A stretch of 24,922 nucleotides of DNA from Chara braunii (lineage: Eukaryota; Streptophyta; Charophyceae; Charales; Characeae). The notes beneath the pieces are model-generated. The model was not told where the DNA came from. It made no database searches and worked only from the letters and a program-made list of their open reading frames with translations. The stretch is from the NCBI GenBank assembly GCA_003427395.1, contig BFEA01000481.1:852945-877866 (forward strand), written 5' to 3'. The position numbers and the translations under genes are program-made. Below, piece by piece: positions 8,816-17,143 of this stretch (position 1 is the stretch's first letter; every line of letters starts with the position of its first letter).

Positions 8816-10930
8816 TGAATTGGTACGGAGCAGCATAAGCCTCTGTCCCAAGAATTCCATAATAATTGATCTTTTAATAGGTCCTTCCATGTTTCAGGGA
8901 TGCTTTGAGTCATTGGTTGTAGGTTTGTGGCTATGTTGAGGCGACTTGTCAACTGGGCTCTTAAGTCGTTTTCCGTCTTCAATTCTTTCTTTTCCTTGCT
9001 CCAGATGTGGCTAACCCTCCGTGCTCCACGTGAGACCCAAGAAAGCCATCTTTTATCTTTGTTGATTGAAGTCCAATGATGATTGCAGGCGTTCCTGATC
9101 CAGATGTTGCCAAAGAGGGGCTGCCTTAGTACGTCTTTTTTGGATTTCGATTGGGTATTTTTTGTGGAAAAACCTCCCTCCAGGTTCTGCTAAGTGTTGT
9201 CCAATAGGGAGAGAGGTGTTGTCACCCCGAGGGGCCCCCTTAGATCTCTTCCTCCCCGTTTTCCGACTCCATTCATTGTTCATTATCTAGAAGAGACCAG
9301 ACATATTTGCAAGGGAGGGGAAAGGAGTTAATTGTTTCACGGTGTCTTGAGCTAAACTTTCCCATGCCAGGTCTTGTTTCATGATAAGTTTGATTATCGA
9401 TTTGATTTGCAGTGCAGTAGTTTCGAGTTCTGCATCTGTTACCCCTAGACCCCCTTCTGTCGGGTTTCAAATAAATTGAAATAATGTAGTTCTACGCGAT
9501 TTTTAGGATGTAGTTCGTTCGGGTCTGCAGCCCAAAGATATGATCTGGCTCATCTGTTTAAAAGCGATTCATCTGGAATACTACAACATGGAGAAAATTG
9601 AAGCAGTAACTAATAAGGCTCTCCCTATCAGTAAAGTGAAAGTTTAGCCCCCATCTACCCATGTTGTTGATAGCTTTTCAAAGAAGATTGTATGCCATTC
9701 GTGGTGCTAGGCCGTCTCTGGTCACTAATATGATAATATCCCAAGATACCTTGTTGGCGATTATGGCTTTTCCCACACCATCTGACTTTCTGGCCCTTCT
9801 ACCTGTGGCAGGTTGTCTTCAGACAAAACTAGCCAGTAGTCTTGGCCCAATTAACTCTCATCTCGGAGATCAATCGGAAGGTTTCCATTGCTTTGGTTGA
9901 AGCTCTTATTAAGAGTATGAGGTCATCGACAAAGATTGCCACGGTAGGGAAAATAAGATTATGTTTGGAATTCACTTACGGCAGTCTCTGTATTGATGGC
10001 TCTTTTCTTAGAAAGGAACCAATAGCTTTCATGACGAATAAGAATATTTGTGGGGCTAGGGGGTTGTTAATTGGGAAATTGGATAGGTTTCTGATAAAGT
10101 CCATTTATATGTATGCACTGTGCAGCATGATGCGTCATTACAGAGAAGTTAAGAGAACCCTCGCCCATTTCTAAAATTAGGTCCAAATCCCATTTTTCCC
10201 ATGCTCGCATTTAGGAACGCCCTATTTACTTGGTTGTAACTTGTAAGCCTTTTCAAAATCGAAGAATAAAATTGCAGTTTCCAATCTTAGTTCCATCGCT
10301 TTCTTGACTGCTTCATTGAGCGTTGTTAGCTTGTCTAGGATGTAACAGCCAGGGATAAACCTTGCTTGGTCAATATTGTCTGTAATACCCAATATCCTGG
10401 ACGCTAGCGCCTTAGCCAGGATTTTATAAGGGAGGATGAGGAGTGAAATTGGTCTATAGTTACAAATGTCCTTTTTCAAACCTTTTTGTAAGGCGGGTCC
10501 CAACACGTGTACTTAAAAGTTCCCCCATTCTTCCTTTTTCCTAGCACTCCTTATAAAACGTCATCAAATCGTCTCCTAGCAACAACAAGAACCTTTCCCA
10601 AAATTCCTTGGCCAGTCCAGCAATCCCTGGATTTTACTGTTGTTCATGCGGTTTAATGCGAGCCAAGTTTCCTCTTTAGATAGTGGTTTGTCAAGAATTT
10701 CTGATTGTTCCTCTGCGATGGTTCTGTCAAGATGCTTTAACATTCTTTCCCTAGCCTGTCTCTTGTGGGGATTGGTATTTTTGTTTGATACAGATTCTCC
10801 TAGAACTCTTTAGCTATCTTTAGCATACCCTCGCTATCGTTGTGAATTATAGAGGAGTCCAATATCTCAGACAGTTCTTCGATAGTCTCTGCCCTGTTGT
10901 TGGCTTTGATTCTTGCAAAAAAATGTTCGT
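8816..10930 (-). pseudogene. Degenerate LINE ORF2 (RT core and C-terminal region)
   Basis: Minus-strand fragments align in order with the less damaged ORF2 at 2705-7292. The best blocks are the RT fragment at 10222-10506 and the piece at 8707-8982, where SIPETWKDLLKDQLLW corresponds to SIPIEWRRILKSEQKW. The aspartates of motif C are retained as FVDD. Frame changes occur every few hundred bases. No product is expected. Confidence 0.75.
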
Positions 10931-10938
10931 TCATCAAA

Positions 10939-11506
10939 TCATTTTAATTCATGTTCCATCATTCTCGCCTTGATTTGTCCCACATCTCCCATTGGCGCCA
11001 CCAAGCAGATTCCTGGTGCTTCTTCTACCTCCATCAGCATGCTAGGTTTCAACTTACAATCTCTTGCTTGTGTCGGAAACTTGGGATAGAATCTGAAGCA
11101 TATCGGGGAGGATTTTGTAGAGACCGCGACACCTAAGATCTTCTCTCTAACGATGATTTTCCACACGTTTGGGAAAACGGGGGGATCATCAGTCTTCACT
11201 TCGAAAATCGTCGTCATTGTTGAATGTTCCATTGTGTGGGGAGAGAAAGTTTGGGGTAGGGATACTCCACTTAAGAATTTTGTTGGCTGTATACTCTCTC
11301 TCCAGTTAGTCCACTATGAGACCATGTAGTCCCGGTTGGATATTGTTGAAACGACCCCAAATTTGCTCTTTGAGTAGCTCCAATCTGTACGAGATAATGA
11401 ATATGGGGCTTGAGCTTTGAACTGATTGTGGTTTCCACTTCGTAACTGTGCAAACTAACCCTTGACAATTCCTCAATCCCATGTTTGCCAGTGTCGCAGT
11501 GTCGGG
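10939..11506 (-). other. Endonuclease-RT linker remnant and unassigned flank
   Basis: The 97-codon frame at 10939-11232 ends in MMEHELK, just upstream of a piece (FDERTFFCK) comparable to WELNEKMTKHFFQK of the other LINE, so at least its end belongs to the LINE linker. The frame at 11271-11606 has no recognised similarity, and I do not call it a gene. Confidence 0.35.
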
Positions 11507-12220
11507 GCAAATATCCTGACAAGGGTATTTGCTGGGAGTTTTGAACGTCGGACGCTGTCCGACTCTTTCGTTGGATTGAAGGACCTGATGAGACTGATGT
11601 TGCCAAAAGTTTATTCAGACCAGACTTGTGACTGAGAGACTAAAAGTTTTTGAGCCTTAGTTTGGGCGCTTGTGACATCCGAGAGTAGCAACAATAACTG
11701 GAAGTGCTTGCTTTGTCGAAGCCGCAGGAACGTGCGGACATGGGAACGCTAAAGTCAAACCTATTCTACCTGAAATAATGTCAGCCGCGCGATTCAGGGC
11801 CTAAGTAGGCCAAAAAGAGGGGTGTGCCGGGTATAGGGCCGCCGCGCAGGGAGGAATAGGAAGAAGAGTTTTTTTTTCTGGGCCGTGGGGGTGGACCTCG
11901 AGCCAATGGGGGGCCCGTAGTCCGATGCCGAGGCCTACGCGGTTGGGTGGCCAACCAAGCCGTGATCACGCGGGCAACCGGCGGGGCAGGGCCAGCAAGC
12001 GAGGCCTCAGGCAGGCGAGGCCCTGCAAGGCCCCGACAGGGGGATAGAGGCTGGGCAAGGTCTTCTTATAGAAGAGCTGCTCTTATCACTTTCGTGATAG
12101 GAGCTAGCCCAGTAGGTTATCGTGCCTGAGTTCCACCCAGCAGATTCAGGGATCGAAACCGACGGCAGGTAATTGGGCTAGTTCCTTTTGTTAGGAGCGG
12201 CCCAGTTTTCTGATGTGGCA

Positions 12221-12267
12221 CGGTCGATCTTGACCGCGCGATCCCGAAGATCGCGCGGCCAAGACCG
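12221..12267. repeat. Long composite hairpin with perfect 10-bp core
   Basis: The core CCGCGCGATC (12234-12243) pairs perfectly with 12249-12258 across a CCGAA loop. Outside it CTTG pairs with CAAG and CGGT with ACCG, separated by a four-base bulge, giving about 18 pairs. Confidence 0.75.
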
Positions 12268-12313
12268 GGCCGCGCGGATTGGGTATTGACCACTGTGTAA
12301 GGATAACACGTAA

Positions 12314-12314
12314 A

Positions 12315-12352
<38 letters not shown>

Positions 12353-12376
12353 GTAATAATTATTATTATTATTATA
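12314..12376. repeat. (AAT)n/(ATT)n microsatellite forming its own inverted repeat
   Basis: About twelve AAT units are followed by GTAATAATT and then five ATT units, so the tract can fold on itself. A shorter (ATA)n run lies at 12624-12642. Each tract is followed by an AGCGCC-NNNN-GGCGCT hairpin (12386-12401 and 12678-12693), suggesting an old duplication of about 290 bases. Confidence 0.75.
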
Positions 12377-12772
12377 TATGAATAAAGCGCCACTTGGCGC
12401 TCCGTGAAATGACTGGGGACATTGAAATGACAGGCGCCCGTTGCAATCGGGCAGCCACATTTTAGGAAAGATCGTTCGTTTTTTTTCTTCTTTTTTTTTC
12501 TTGTTAGATTGTGCTTTAGATTTTTTCTTAGATTCTTATTACATTTTGTTTAAAAAAAAAAAAAAAAAGTATTGACGACGCCTGAATGAATGCACCCGTT
12601 CGTTTCGGACGAAAGGGACAAAAAATAATAATAATAATAATAAAAAAATAAAAAAATCTTTAAGAAACTAAAACTAAAGCGCCACATGGCGCTGTCTGAA
12701 GAGAAAGGGGGATTTGAAGTCCCCAGACTAGTAACGGTTGCCCGTGATAACGGCCAACGCGTTCGTCAGAAG

Positions 12773-12870
12773 GTAAGTATTTTTCCTTTGTTTTCTTTTT
12801 CTTCATTTGATTTTTCTGAATTTCGTTTTAGATTTCTTTTATGATTTGTTCTTTTTTAGATTGTATTTAG
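12773..12870 (+). other. Possible short T-rich intron (strong 5' splice site)
   Basis: AGAAG/GTAAGTAT at 12768-12780 is an excellent match to the U1-complementary donor. It is followed by a T-rich stretch with TTTTAG acceptor-like sites near 12830, 12860 and 12869. No coding exon is recognised on either side, so a host transcript is only a possibility. Confidence 0.25.
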
Positions 12871-12911
12871 TTTTTTTTTTGGTGCCTCGTGAAACGAACG
12901 AGCACCTGTTC

Positions 12912-12979
12912 GTCCATCGGGACATTCGTGAAAGTTGGAACGGTGCAGAGAAGATTAGCATGGCCTTTGCGTAAGAAAC
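12912..12979 (+). pseudogene. Diverged U6 snRNA-like sequence
   Basis: The segment starts with the GTCC-loop-GGAC 5' stem of U6 and continues through GTTGGAACGG, CAGAGAAGATTAGCATGGCC and TTTGCGTAAGAA, colinear with the conserved U6 core. From TTGGAAC onward nearly all differences from canonical U6 are transitions. The ACAGAGA box reads GCAGAGA, while the AGC triad is kept. The 3' internal stem-loop region and a T-run terminator are missing, and no upstream TATA or USE is evident. It is followed by a long G run. It is most likely a decayed U6 copy; unlike the copy at 16887 it has no poly(A). Confidence 0.65.
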
Positions 12980-12985
12980 GGGCGC

Positions 12986-13008
12986 AGGGGGGGGGGGGAA
13001 AGGGGGGC
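12986..13008 (+). repeat. G-run cluster
   Basis: A run of about twelve G is followed by AAA and six more G directly after the U6-like segment. Several other G runs occur to 13176. G-quadruplex formation is possible; assembly error in the run length is also likely. Confidence 0.5.
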
Positions 13009-13013
13009 ATGAT

Positions 13014-13077
13014 GTGCCAGACTGTTTCATCGGACTTCCACCGACTCATCAGGAGGCTGAGCCTCAACAGTCGGCAC
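13014..13077. other. Three-way-junction-like inverted repeat
   Basis: An outer stem, GTGCC-(A)-GACTG (13014-13024) with CAGTCGGCAC (13068-13077), has ten pairs and one bulged base. It encloses two complete hairpins: TCGG/CCGA (13030-13044) and GAGGC/GCCTC with a TGA loop (13053-13065). The nested arrangement looks like a folded RNA rather than a simple palindrome. Confidence 0.55.
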
Positions 13078-13294
13078 TGGAGTATTGCCGAATCTGCCAC
13101 AGAAGCATGGCTAGATTCGGGGCGTGGGTGGACCTTGTTCTGGAGAGGCTTTTGCCCACGCGTTTGATGGGGGGGGGCTTTGGAGCCGCACGCTAGTAGC
13201 AGGCGCTTGTTTTAGCCCAGATACAGGCATGGGCAAGGGGAAAGGGAACCCCTCTGAGCCTAACTCTAGTTGGGCTCAGCGAAGTGACTAGGGA

Positions 13295-13322
13295 GGCAGC
13301 TCGTTTTGGGAAACGAGCTGCC
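13295..13322. repeat. Perfect 12-bp inverted repeat
   Basis: GGCAGCTCGTTT pairs exactly with AAACGAGCTGCC across a TGGG loop. A weaker GAGCCTAACT/AGTTGGGCTC stem ends 17 bases upstream (13256-13277). Confidence 0.8.
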
Positions 13323-13492
13323 CCCACACAGGAAAATGATGGGTTAAAGAAAAAGGAAAAGGAGGAGGGGAAAACGGCCGCAAATATGGTTGTGGCCGTG
13401 GAACAGGTGCAGCCCCCAGAAGCTTCTAGGGGTTGATGGGACTGCGCCTGTTTAGTTGAACATGCAGTCCTTAATTGGCTGTGTACAACCAT

Positions 13493-13536
13493 TTCCAGGA
13501 GCACCTGGCCTGGAAAACGGCCAGGTACTCCTGGAA
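13493..13536. repeat. 18-bp inverted repeat with one mismatch
   Basis: TTCCAGGAGCACCTGGCC (13493-13510) pairs with 13519-13536 across an eight-base loop. The single mismatch is A against C (G-U on the other strand). It is the longest short-loop stem in the hairpin-rich block. Confidence 0.8.
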
Positions 13537-13635
13537 TCTGATGACCCTGGTTAAACCAAGGCATAGGGCTCCTGGCCATTGAGGAGCACTGGCGAATTTT
13601 GCCTGGTTGTGGGCAAAGCTGCTGCCCACAGCCAT

Positions 13636-13690
13636 CAATTGGCTATAAAAGCCAGCACTCCACCCCCCAGCCTCACACTTATGGCAGTGC
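13636..13690 (+). promoter_or_regulatory. Candidate core promoter (CAAT and TATA motifs)
   Basis: CAAT (13636-13639) precedes CTATAAAAG (13643-13651), a good eukaryotic TATA box, with pyrimidine-rich DNA about 30 bases on and an ATG at 13681. That ATG opens only a ten-codon frame. The TATA also lies in a small GGCT/AGCC hairpin, so the match may be incidental. Confidence 0.25.
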
Positions 13691-13978
13691 TGCTGGGGCA
13701 TTCACTTGAGTGAATGTTGGCTGGCTGCTGCATGCTGCTGGAGAGGGGCGGTGCTACCGGTGGAGGTGCTAGAGTGGAGAGTGGGGTTCTGCAGTGGGCG
13801 TGAAGGTGGAGGCAGCCATAGCCACCACTTCACTTGTGAAGTGTTGGGGAGGTGCTGCGCGGCCATCACGGTGACGGCAGCCATAGTTGGAGAGATGGAG
13901 GGAAGGTGCTGTTCGTTCAACGTAGCTTCGGCGGCAACTGTGATTTTTTGGCAGTGGTGCGGATGCGCTGCCGGTTTT

Positions 13979-14125
13979 GCACGGCGGCAGCGACATTGTC
14001 AGTGAGGAAGTGTTGCCATTTGTTTTTGACACGGTGGCAGCGACGTTGTCAGTGGGGAAGTGCTGCCATTTTTTTGGCACGGTGGCAGCAACATTTTTCG
14101 GTGGGATCATGCTGCCGAGATTGAC
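13979..14125 (+). repeat. Degenerate tandem repeat, about 49-bp unit, three copies
   Basis: Copies start at ACGG-GGCAGC near 13981, 14031 and 14079 and contain GTCAGTG-GGAAGTG-TGCCATTT. Looser relatives (GGAGGTGCT, GCAGCCATAG) extend back to about 13750. Overlapping open frames of up to 216 codons here are a by-product of repeat composition. Confidence 0.65.
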
Positions 14126-14990
14126 GGTGGTATCGACGTTATTTTTTTCGGGGTTATGCTGGTGGTACCTCGACAGCACTATTGTGAGGGAAGATGCTGC
14201 GGGTCTTTTGCATCACAGTGGAGGCAGTTTTTTGTGTGTGATCAGGCGGTGGTGTTGTGGGGCAGCCATGGTACCGGTTTTGACGGTGCAGCAAGCAGTG
14301 GTCCGCGTTATTTTTGTGGTGCGCGGAGGTTATGGTGGATTTCAGTGTGGCCTAGAGGTTGGGCTAGCGCTGGTGCGTGGTTGGGACTGTACGGCAGTGG
14401 TGTGTGGGTCGACGACATGCAGAAAATGCAGAGCGGTTGCACACGACGAAGTAATTATGGGGCTCGCGACACCTGCGGGTTTCACCGGGGGCCACCTTTA
14501 TTTTTTTTGCGGCGCGCAGTGCAAGCGGTTTCGAGTTTTGGACCATTCGGTATTGCGGGCGATAATATGGGATTGCATTGGGACCATCTGGGACCATTTC
14601 GGGACTAGGTGGGACTGGTTGTTGTGATCGGGACCAACATGTTGGTGTGCCTATTGTGAATGGGCATAGTGATGGGAGGCGGTGTGAACTTGCGGTTGGT
14701 TAGGGAGTATCCTTGGTGGTGAAGGTGCAGTGGGGACTGCGTTGGGACTGTCTGGGATGTTGGGGCGACGTGGGTTTGGATCATGGGAGCACCCTCTTTG
14801 AGGGTTATCTCATTCAAACATCTTAGTGGATCCAACCTTGGTGTGATCAGGCACTTGGTCGAGGACGTGGATCGTGACTCAGGGGAAAGGCCACGACATT
14901 TGGAGTTGTGAGCCGCGTATTTTCATATGAGCCACATATTTTCATATTCAACGGCAATCATTTTCTTCGATTGGAATATTACCCGACTTT
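14126..14990. other. Repeat-like, G/T-rich DNA without a recognised gene
   Basis: GGGAC recurs with about 11-13 base spacing at 14578-14625. A perfect 14-base palindrome, ACCAACATGTTGGT, lies at 14633-14646. A 19-base tandem pair, AGCC(G/A)C(G/A)TATTTTCATAT, lies at 14911-14948. Long open frames on the plus strand lack protein-like composition. Confidence 0.5.
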
Positions 14991-15021
14991 CTTGAGTGAG
15001 CCGGACCAAACTTCACTCAAG
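14991..15021. repeat. Perfect 9-bp inverted repeat
   Basis: CTTGAGTGA (14991-14999) pairs with TCACTCAAG (15013-15021) across a 13-base loop. Confidence 0.7.
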
Positions 15022-16100
15022 GTCAGTTAGTAAAATGACTCAGACTTCTCTTCACACCTGTGTGGACCCACATTTTGCTTGACCCTGTTCGTTTGAATGT
15101 TCGAAAGAAAAGGTAGAGGAAAGTTGTGCGAGTCATGCATGTGAATAGAAAAGTTTGACTTGAGTTTGGAATGGTACTGTTTTCTTTTGAACTTGTTTTC
15201 TTGGCTTGGTGTGCAGGTAGGTAGAAGGGTGCCTACAAAGAAGATTGGTTATTCCTATTTGAGATGAAGAAAAGGATTGTCCTCTTTCCATTTTTCATCT
15301 GCCTTCATATTAAAAGCACTTGTGTTTTGAAATAGATAGTTTCAATGGGTGTCGTGAAAGAAACTTGTGAATATATTGAAGATGAGGTCAATTGGACTTA
15401 ACTTCTCCCCATGATTGATTCATTTTATCCCGTATGGCCTGATCTACGTATACCTGTCCAAATGGTTCTCATTCTCTATCTCTTCTGATTCTTTTCGTCT
15501 AAGTTACCCTAAACTTAGGAGGAATGAGAATAATCGAAAGTTACTTGCAGTGGACACATTCTCTATCTCTAGGAAGCATCTGGGGCGGGGGTTCGTTGCT
15601 TTAGGAGCCGACCCTGTTATCGACCCGGAGTGGACCGTTCTATGGAGGGGTGCTTGCCGATTCGGTGGAGACGGCCCGAATTCTGAGATCCGAGTCACGT
15701 GCTCGGACGAGGAGTACCCCATACCACTTCCTAGAGGGAGAGACATGCAACACTTCAAGCAATGCCCCTGATCAAGAATCATCCGCAAAACAGCCCGTCA
15801 TCCAAGAAGATAGAGAAACGTATGGAGACGAGTATGTGCGTGTTCAATCTTAGGTCGGCGGTAGAATGAAATGAATAACCTTGGCAACGCATCTCATCAG
15901 GTCAAAACTGAGGCGGACCGACTACCTTGTCGGCTACATCAATGTTATTGTATGTAGCCAACTCCTCATTGGCGGTTGTATGATTGTTTTGTGGAGTTCG
16001 ATCCGGGATGGTCGAATTTACTTTGAACTTGCGTTTTTAAATATATTGTATGATGATTCGAATTTTTGTTTGTTATCATTTAAGATTGAATATTTATTCG
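15022..16100 (+). other. No gene recognised; one weak open frame
   Basis: The longest frame (15415-15771, 118 codons) has no motif or clear initiation context and I do not call it a gene. Several small stems occur, for example ATTCGG/CCGAAT near 15659 and CCGAC/GTCGG near 15918. Confidence 0.4.
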
Positions 16101-16101
16101 T

Positions 16102-16662
16102 GTCGACTACGGTCGACTCCTTTTTGATATAATTATATGTGTGGTTGTCGTAACTCTCGCTTGACTATGTGTTAAAGGTACGAGGATCGACTTGTGGGTT
16201 TCACGCTTGGTTGAGACCGTCCTAGTCGACTGACGTTTACTCCGTACCTAGGAGATCAGCGCCCTAGGAACGGACGACGTTCGGGTTCGCTTGGCGTTAA
16301 CCAAGCGTATCTATACTATAGCGAACGAGCAAACGCCCTCGGCTGACCTACCTCTGCAATTGCATCAAAAAACTTTCGCACGTGGGTCAGTAGCTCGATA
16401 GGGATATGCCCCTAAGGGTGGTGACAGCCCCTTAGGGAAGGAAAGCTTGTGCCCCGCGGGAACCTATCCTGTCGTAGGGGACCGCGGGATGTACAATTGG
16501 CGCACCCGGCTAGAGCGGTGAAGGGACGACGCGATCGCGGCCGTCTCGGCGACTCTCGGGGTTGTTAAGTGTCGTTCCAGAGTTGGCTCTTGATTTTGTC
16601 GTGTTTTACTCCTGCGTGACATGGCCGGGAGGGCTCTCGCCTTTGCGAAAAAGGCGGGAGCC
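16102..16662. repeat. Second cluster of short inverted repeats
   Basis: Stems include 16102-16117 (GTCGAC twice), 16288-16307 (CGCTTGG/CCAAGCG), 16410-16437 (CCCTAAGGG/CCCTTAGGG, 9 perfect pairs), CCCGCGG/CCGCGGG around 16453-16488, and 16632-16662 (13 pairs with one G-U, GCGAA loop). In style it matches 11507-13843. No protein gene is evident. Confidence 0.65.
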
Positions 16663-16759
16663 AATGCGCTCGACAGCGGCGTGCTCTTTCTTATTGAAGA
16701 TCACCATTTGGCATTCTACCAAGGTGTAAAATTGAGAACGCATTTTCGATGTCCTTCAA

Positions 16760-16852
16760 CTTTCTTCCTTTATTTATTTTTATTTTTTTATATTTCTTAT
16801 TTTTTTTTGGGAAAAACAGAACCTTACGGTTCTGGCTCCTTTCCATTCTCGG
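16760..16852 (-). mobile_element. 3' end of the outer, interrupted subfamily A LINE (distal piece)
   Basis: In RNA sense this is the last part of a LINE 3' UTR: CCGAGAATGGAAAGGAGCC, then the hairpin CAGAACC-GTAA-GGTTCTG (16817-16834), TTTTTCCC and an A-rich tail. The preceding part of the same UTR lies at 18233-18420; the two pieces were separated by the insertions between them. Confidence 0.75.
16817..16834 (-). other. 3'-terminal LINE stem-loop with GNRA-type loop (copy 2)
   Basis: In RNA sense, seven Watson-Crick pairs close a GUAA tetraloop. Compared with 16981-16998, the fourth pair is A-U here and G-C there. Confidence 0.7.
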
Positions 16853-16870
16853 GAGCGTCAGTCCGGTTCC
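16853..16870. repeat. 18-bp target-site duplication of the nested insertion (distal copy)
   Basis: GAGCGTCAGTCCGGTTCC is repeated exactly at 18233-18250, and a 15-base version with one change lies at 16939-16953. The three copies bracket two successive insertions. Confidence 0.85.
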
Positions 16871-16886
16871 TTTTTTTTTTTTTTTT

Positions 16887-16887
16887 C

Positions 16888-16919
<32 letters not shown>

Positions 16920-16937
16920 ACAGATGTCCCGAAGGAC
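16887..16937 (-). pseudogene. 3'-truncated U6 snRNA retropseudogene with poly(A)
   Basis: In minus sense the 51 bases start exactly at the U6 5' end (GTCCTTCGGGACATC) and continue through AAAATTGGAACGATACAGAG and AAGATTAGCATG, where they stop and a run of 16 A follows (16886-16871). The U6 core is unchanged from canonical sequence, including ACAGAGA. Poly(A), 3' truncation and flanking target-site copies show movement by LINE machinery, not a functional Pol III gene. Confidence 0.85.
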
Positions 16938-16938
16938 T

Positions 16939-16953
16939 CGTCAGTCGGGTTCC
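16939..16953. repeat. Middle target-site copy between LINE and U6 insertions
   Basis: CGTCAGTCGGGTTCC matches 15 bases of the 18-base duplication with one difference. It separates the LINE poly(A) from the U6 5' end, as expected if the U6 copy inserted into the distal duplication of the earlier LINE. Confidence 0.75.
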
Positions 16954-16980
16954 TTTTTTTTTTTTTTTTTTTTAAACAGG

Positions 16981-16998
16981 CAGGGCCTTACGGTCCTG
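16981..16998 (-). other. 3'-terminal LINE stem-loop (copy 3, with a compensatory change)
   Basis: In RNA sense CAGGACC, GUAA loop, GGCCCUG. The fourth pair is G-C where copy 2 has A-U; the fifth is an A-C mismatch. Confidence 0.65.
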
Positions 16999-17127
16999 GC
17001 TCCTTTTATTCTGGGGAGCGTCTGTTCGGTTCCTATTCCACCGGCAAGTCAAAATAAAAATTACAACAAGTACTTTCACCCACGCTTCCTTCCGTCTGGC
17101 CGAAGGACCCCTGGACANCATTGATTG

Positions 17128-17143
17128 CTCCACCTCAGTGGAG
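17128..17143 (-). other. Second LINE 3' UTR stem-loop (copy with two compensatory changes)
   Basis: CTCCAC and GTGGAG pair perfectly around a CTCA loop. The position after the CATTGATT block is the same as in 2555-2568, where the stem is CTTCTC/GAGAAG. Confidence 0.55.

Larger units (their letters stand above)
8190..11232 (-). mobile_element. Older 5'-truncated LINE (subfamily B) with degenerate ORF2
   Basis: In RNA sense the element runs from about 11232 down to its poly(A) at 8230-8190. Broken frames match ORF2 of the LINE at 2352-8168 in order: a linker with HLDRTIAEEQSEILDKPLSK (about 10650-10750), RT motif NYRPISLLILPYKILAKAL, DQARFIPGCYILDKLTTLNE and FFDFEKAY (10222-10506), an FVDD motif replacing FADD (around 9925), and post-RT blocks at 9053-9470 and 8707-8982. 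Many stops and frameshifts make it a dead copy. I see no endonuclease domain; it is probably 5'-truncated in the endonuclease-RT linker. Its 3' UTR is a different subfamily, shared with 21411-21540 and 22536-22672. Confidence 0.8.
11507..13843. repeat. Block of many different short inverted repeats (hairpin-rich region)
   Basis: Adjacent, unrelated hairpins follow each other closely. Examples: 11507-11532 (10 pairs, one wobble), 11547-11563 (7), 11798-11811 (6), 11941-11956 (6), 11961-11970 (palindrome), 12061-12099 (three overlapping), 12221-12267 (about 18), 13088-13120 (12 with a one-base bulge), 13295-13322 (12 perfect), 13375-13398 (9), 13402-13452 (11, one wobble), 13493-13536 (18, one mismatch), 13608-13630 (8), 13699-13716 (8), 13826-13843 (8). 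Random 5-kb DNA should rarely hold even one perfect 10-bp stem with a short loop. The stems differ in sequence, so this is not one repeat family. No protein frame here is convincing. Confidence 0.7.

Noticed and set aside
11585-11592. CTGATGAG, the first core box of a hammerhead ribozyme
   Set aside because: No CGAAAC box or stem II follows in the required place. A C/D-box snoRNA reading (TGATGA ... CTGA at 11633) also lacks the terminal stem.
13977-14627. 216-codon plus-strand open frame
   Set aside because: It lies over tandem repeats, overlapping frames are equally open, and the composition (runs of Cys, Val, Trp) is not protein-like.
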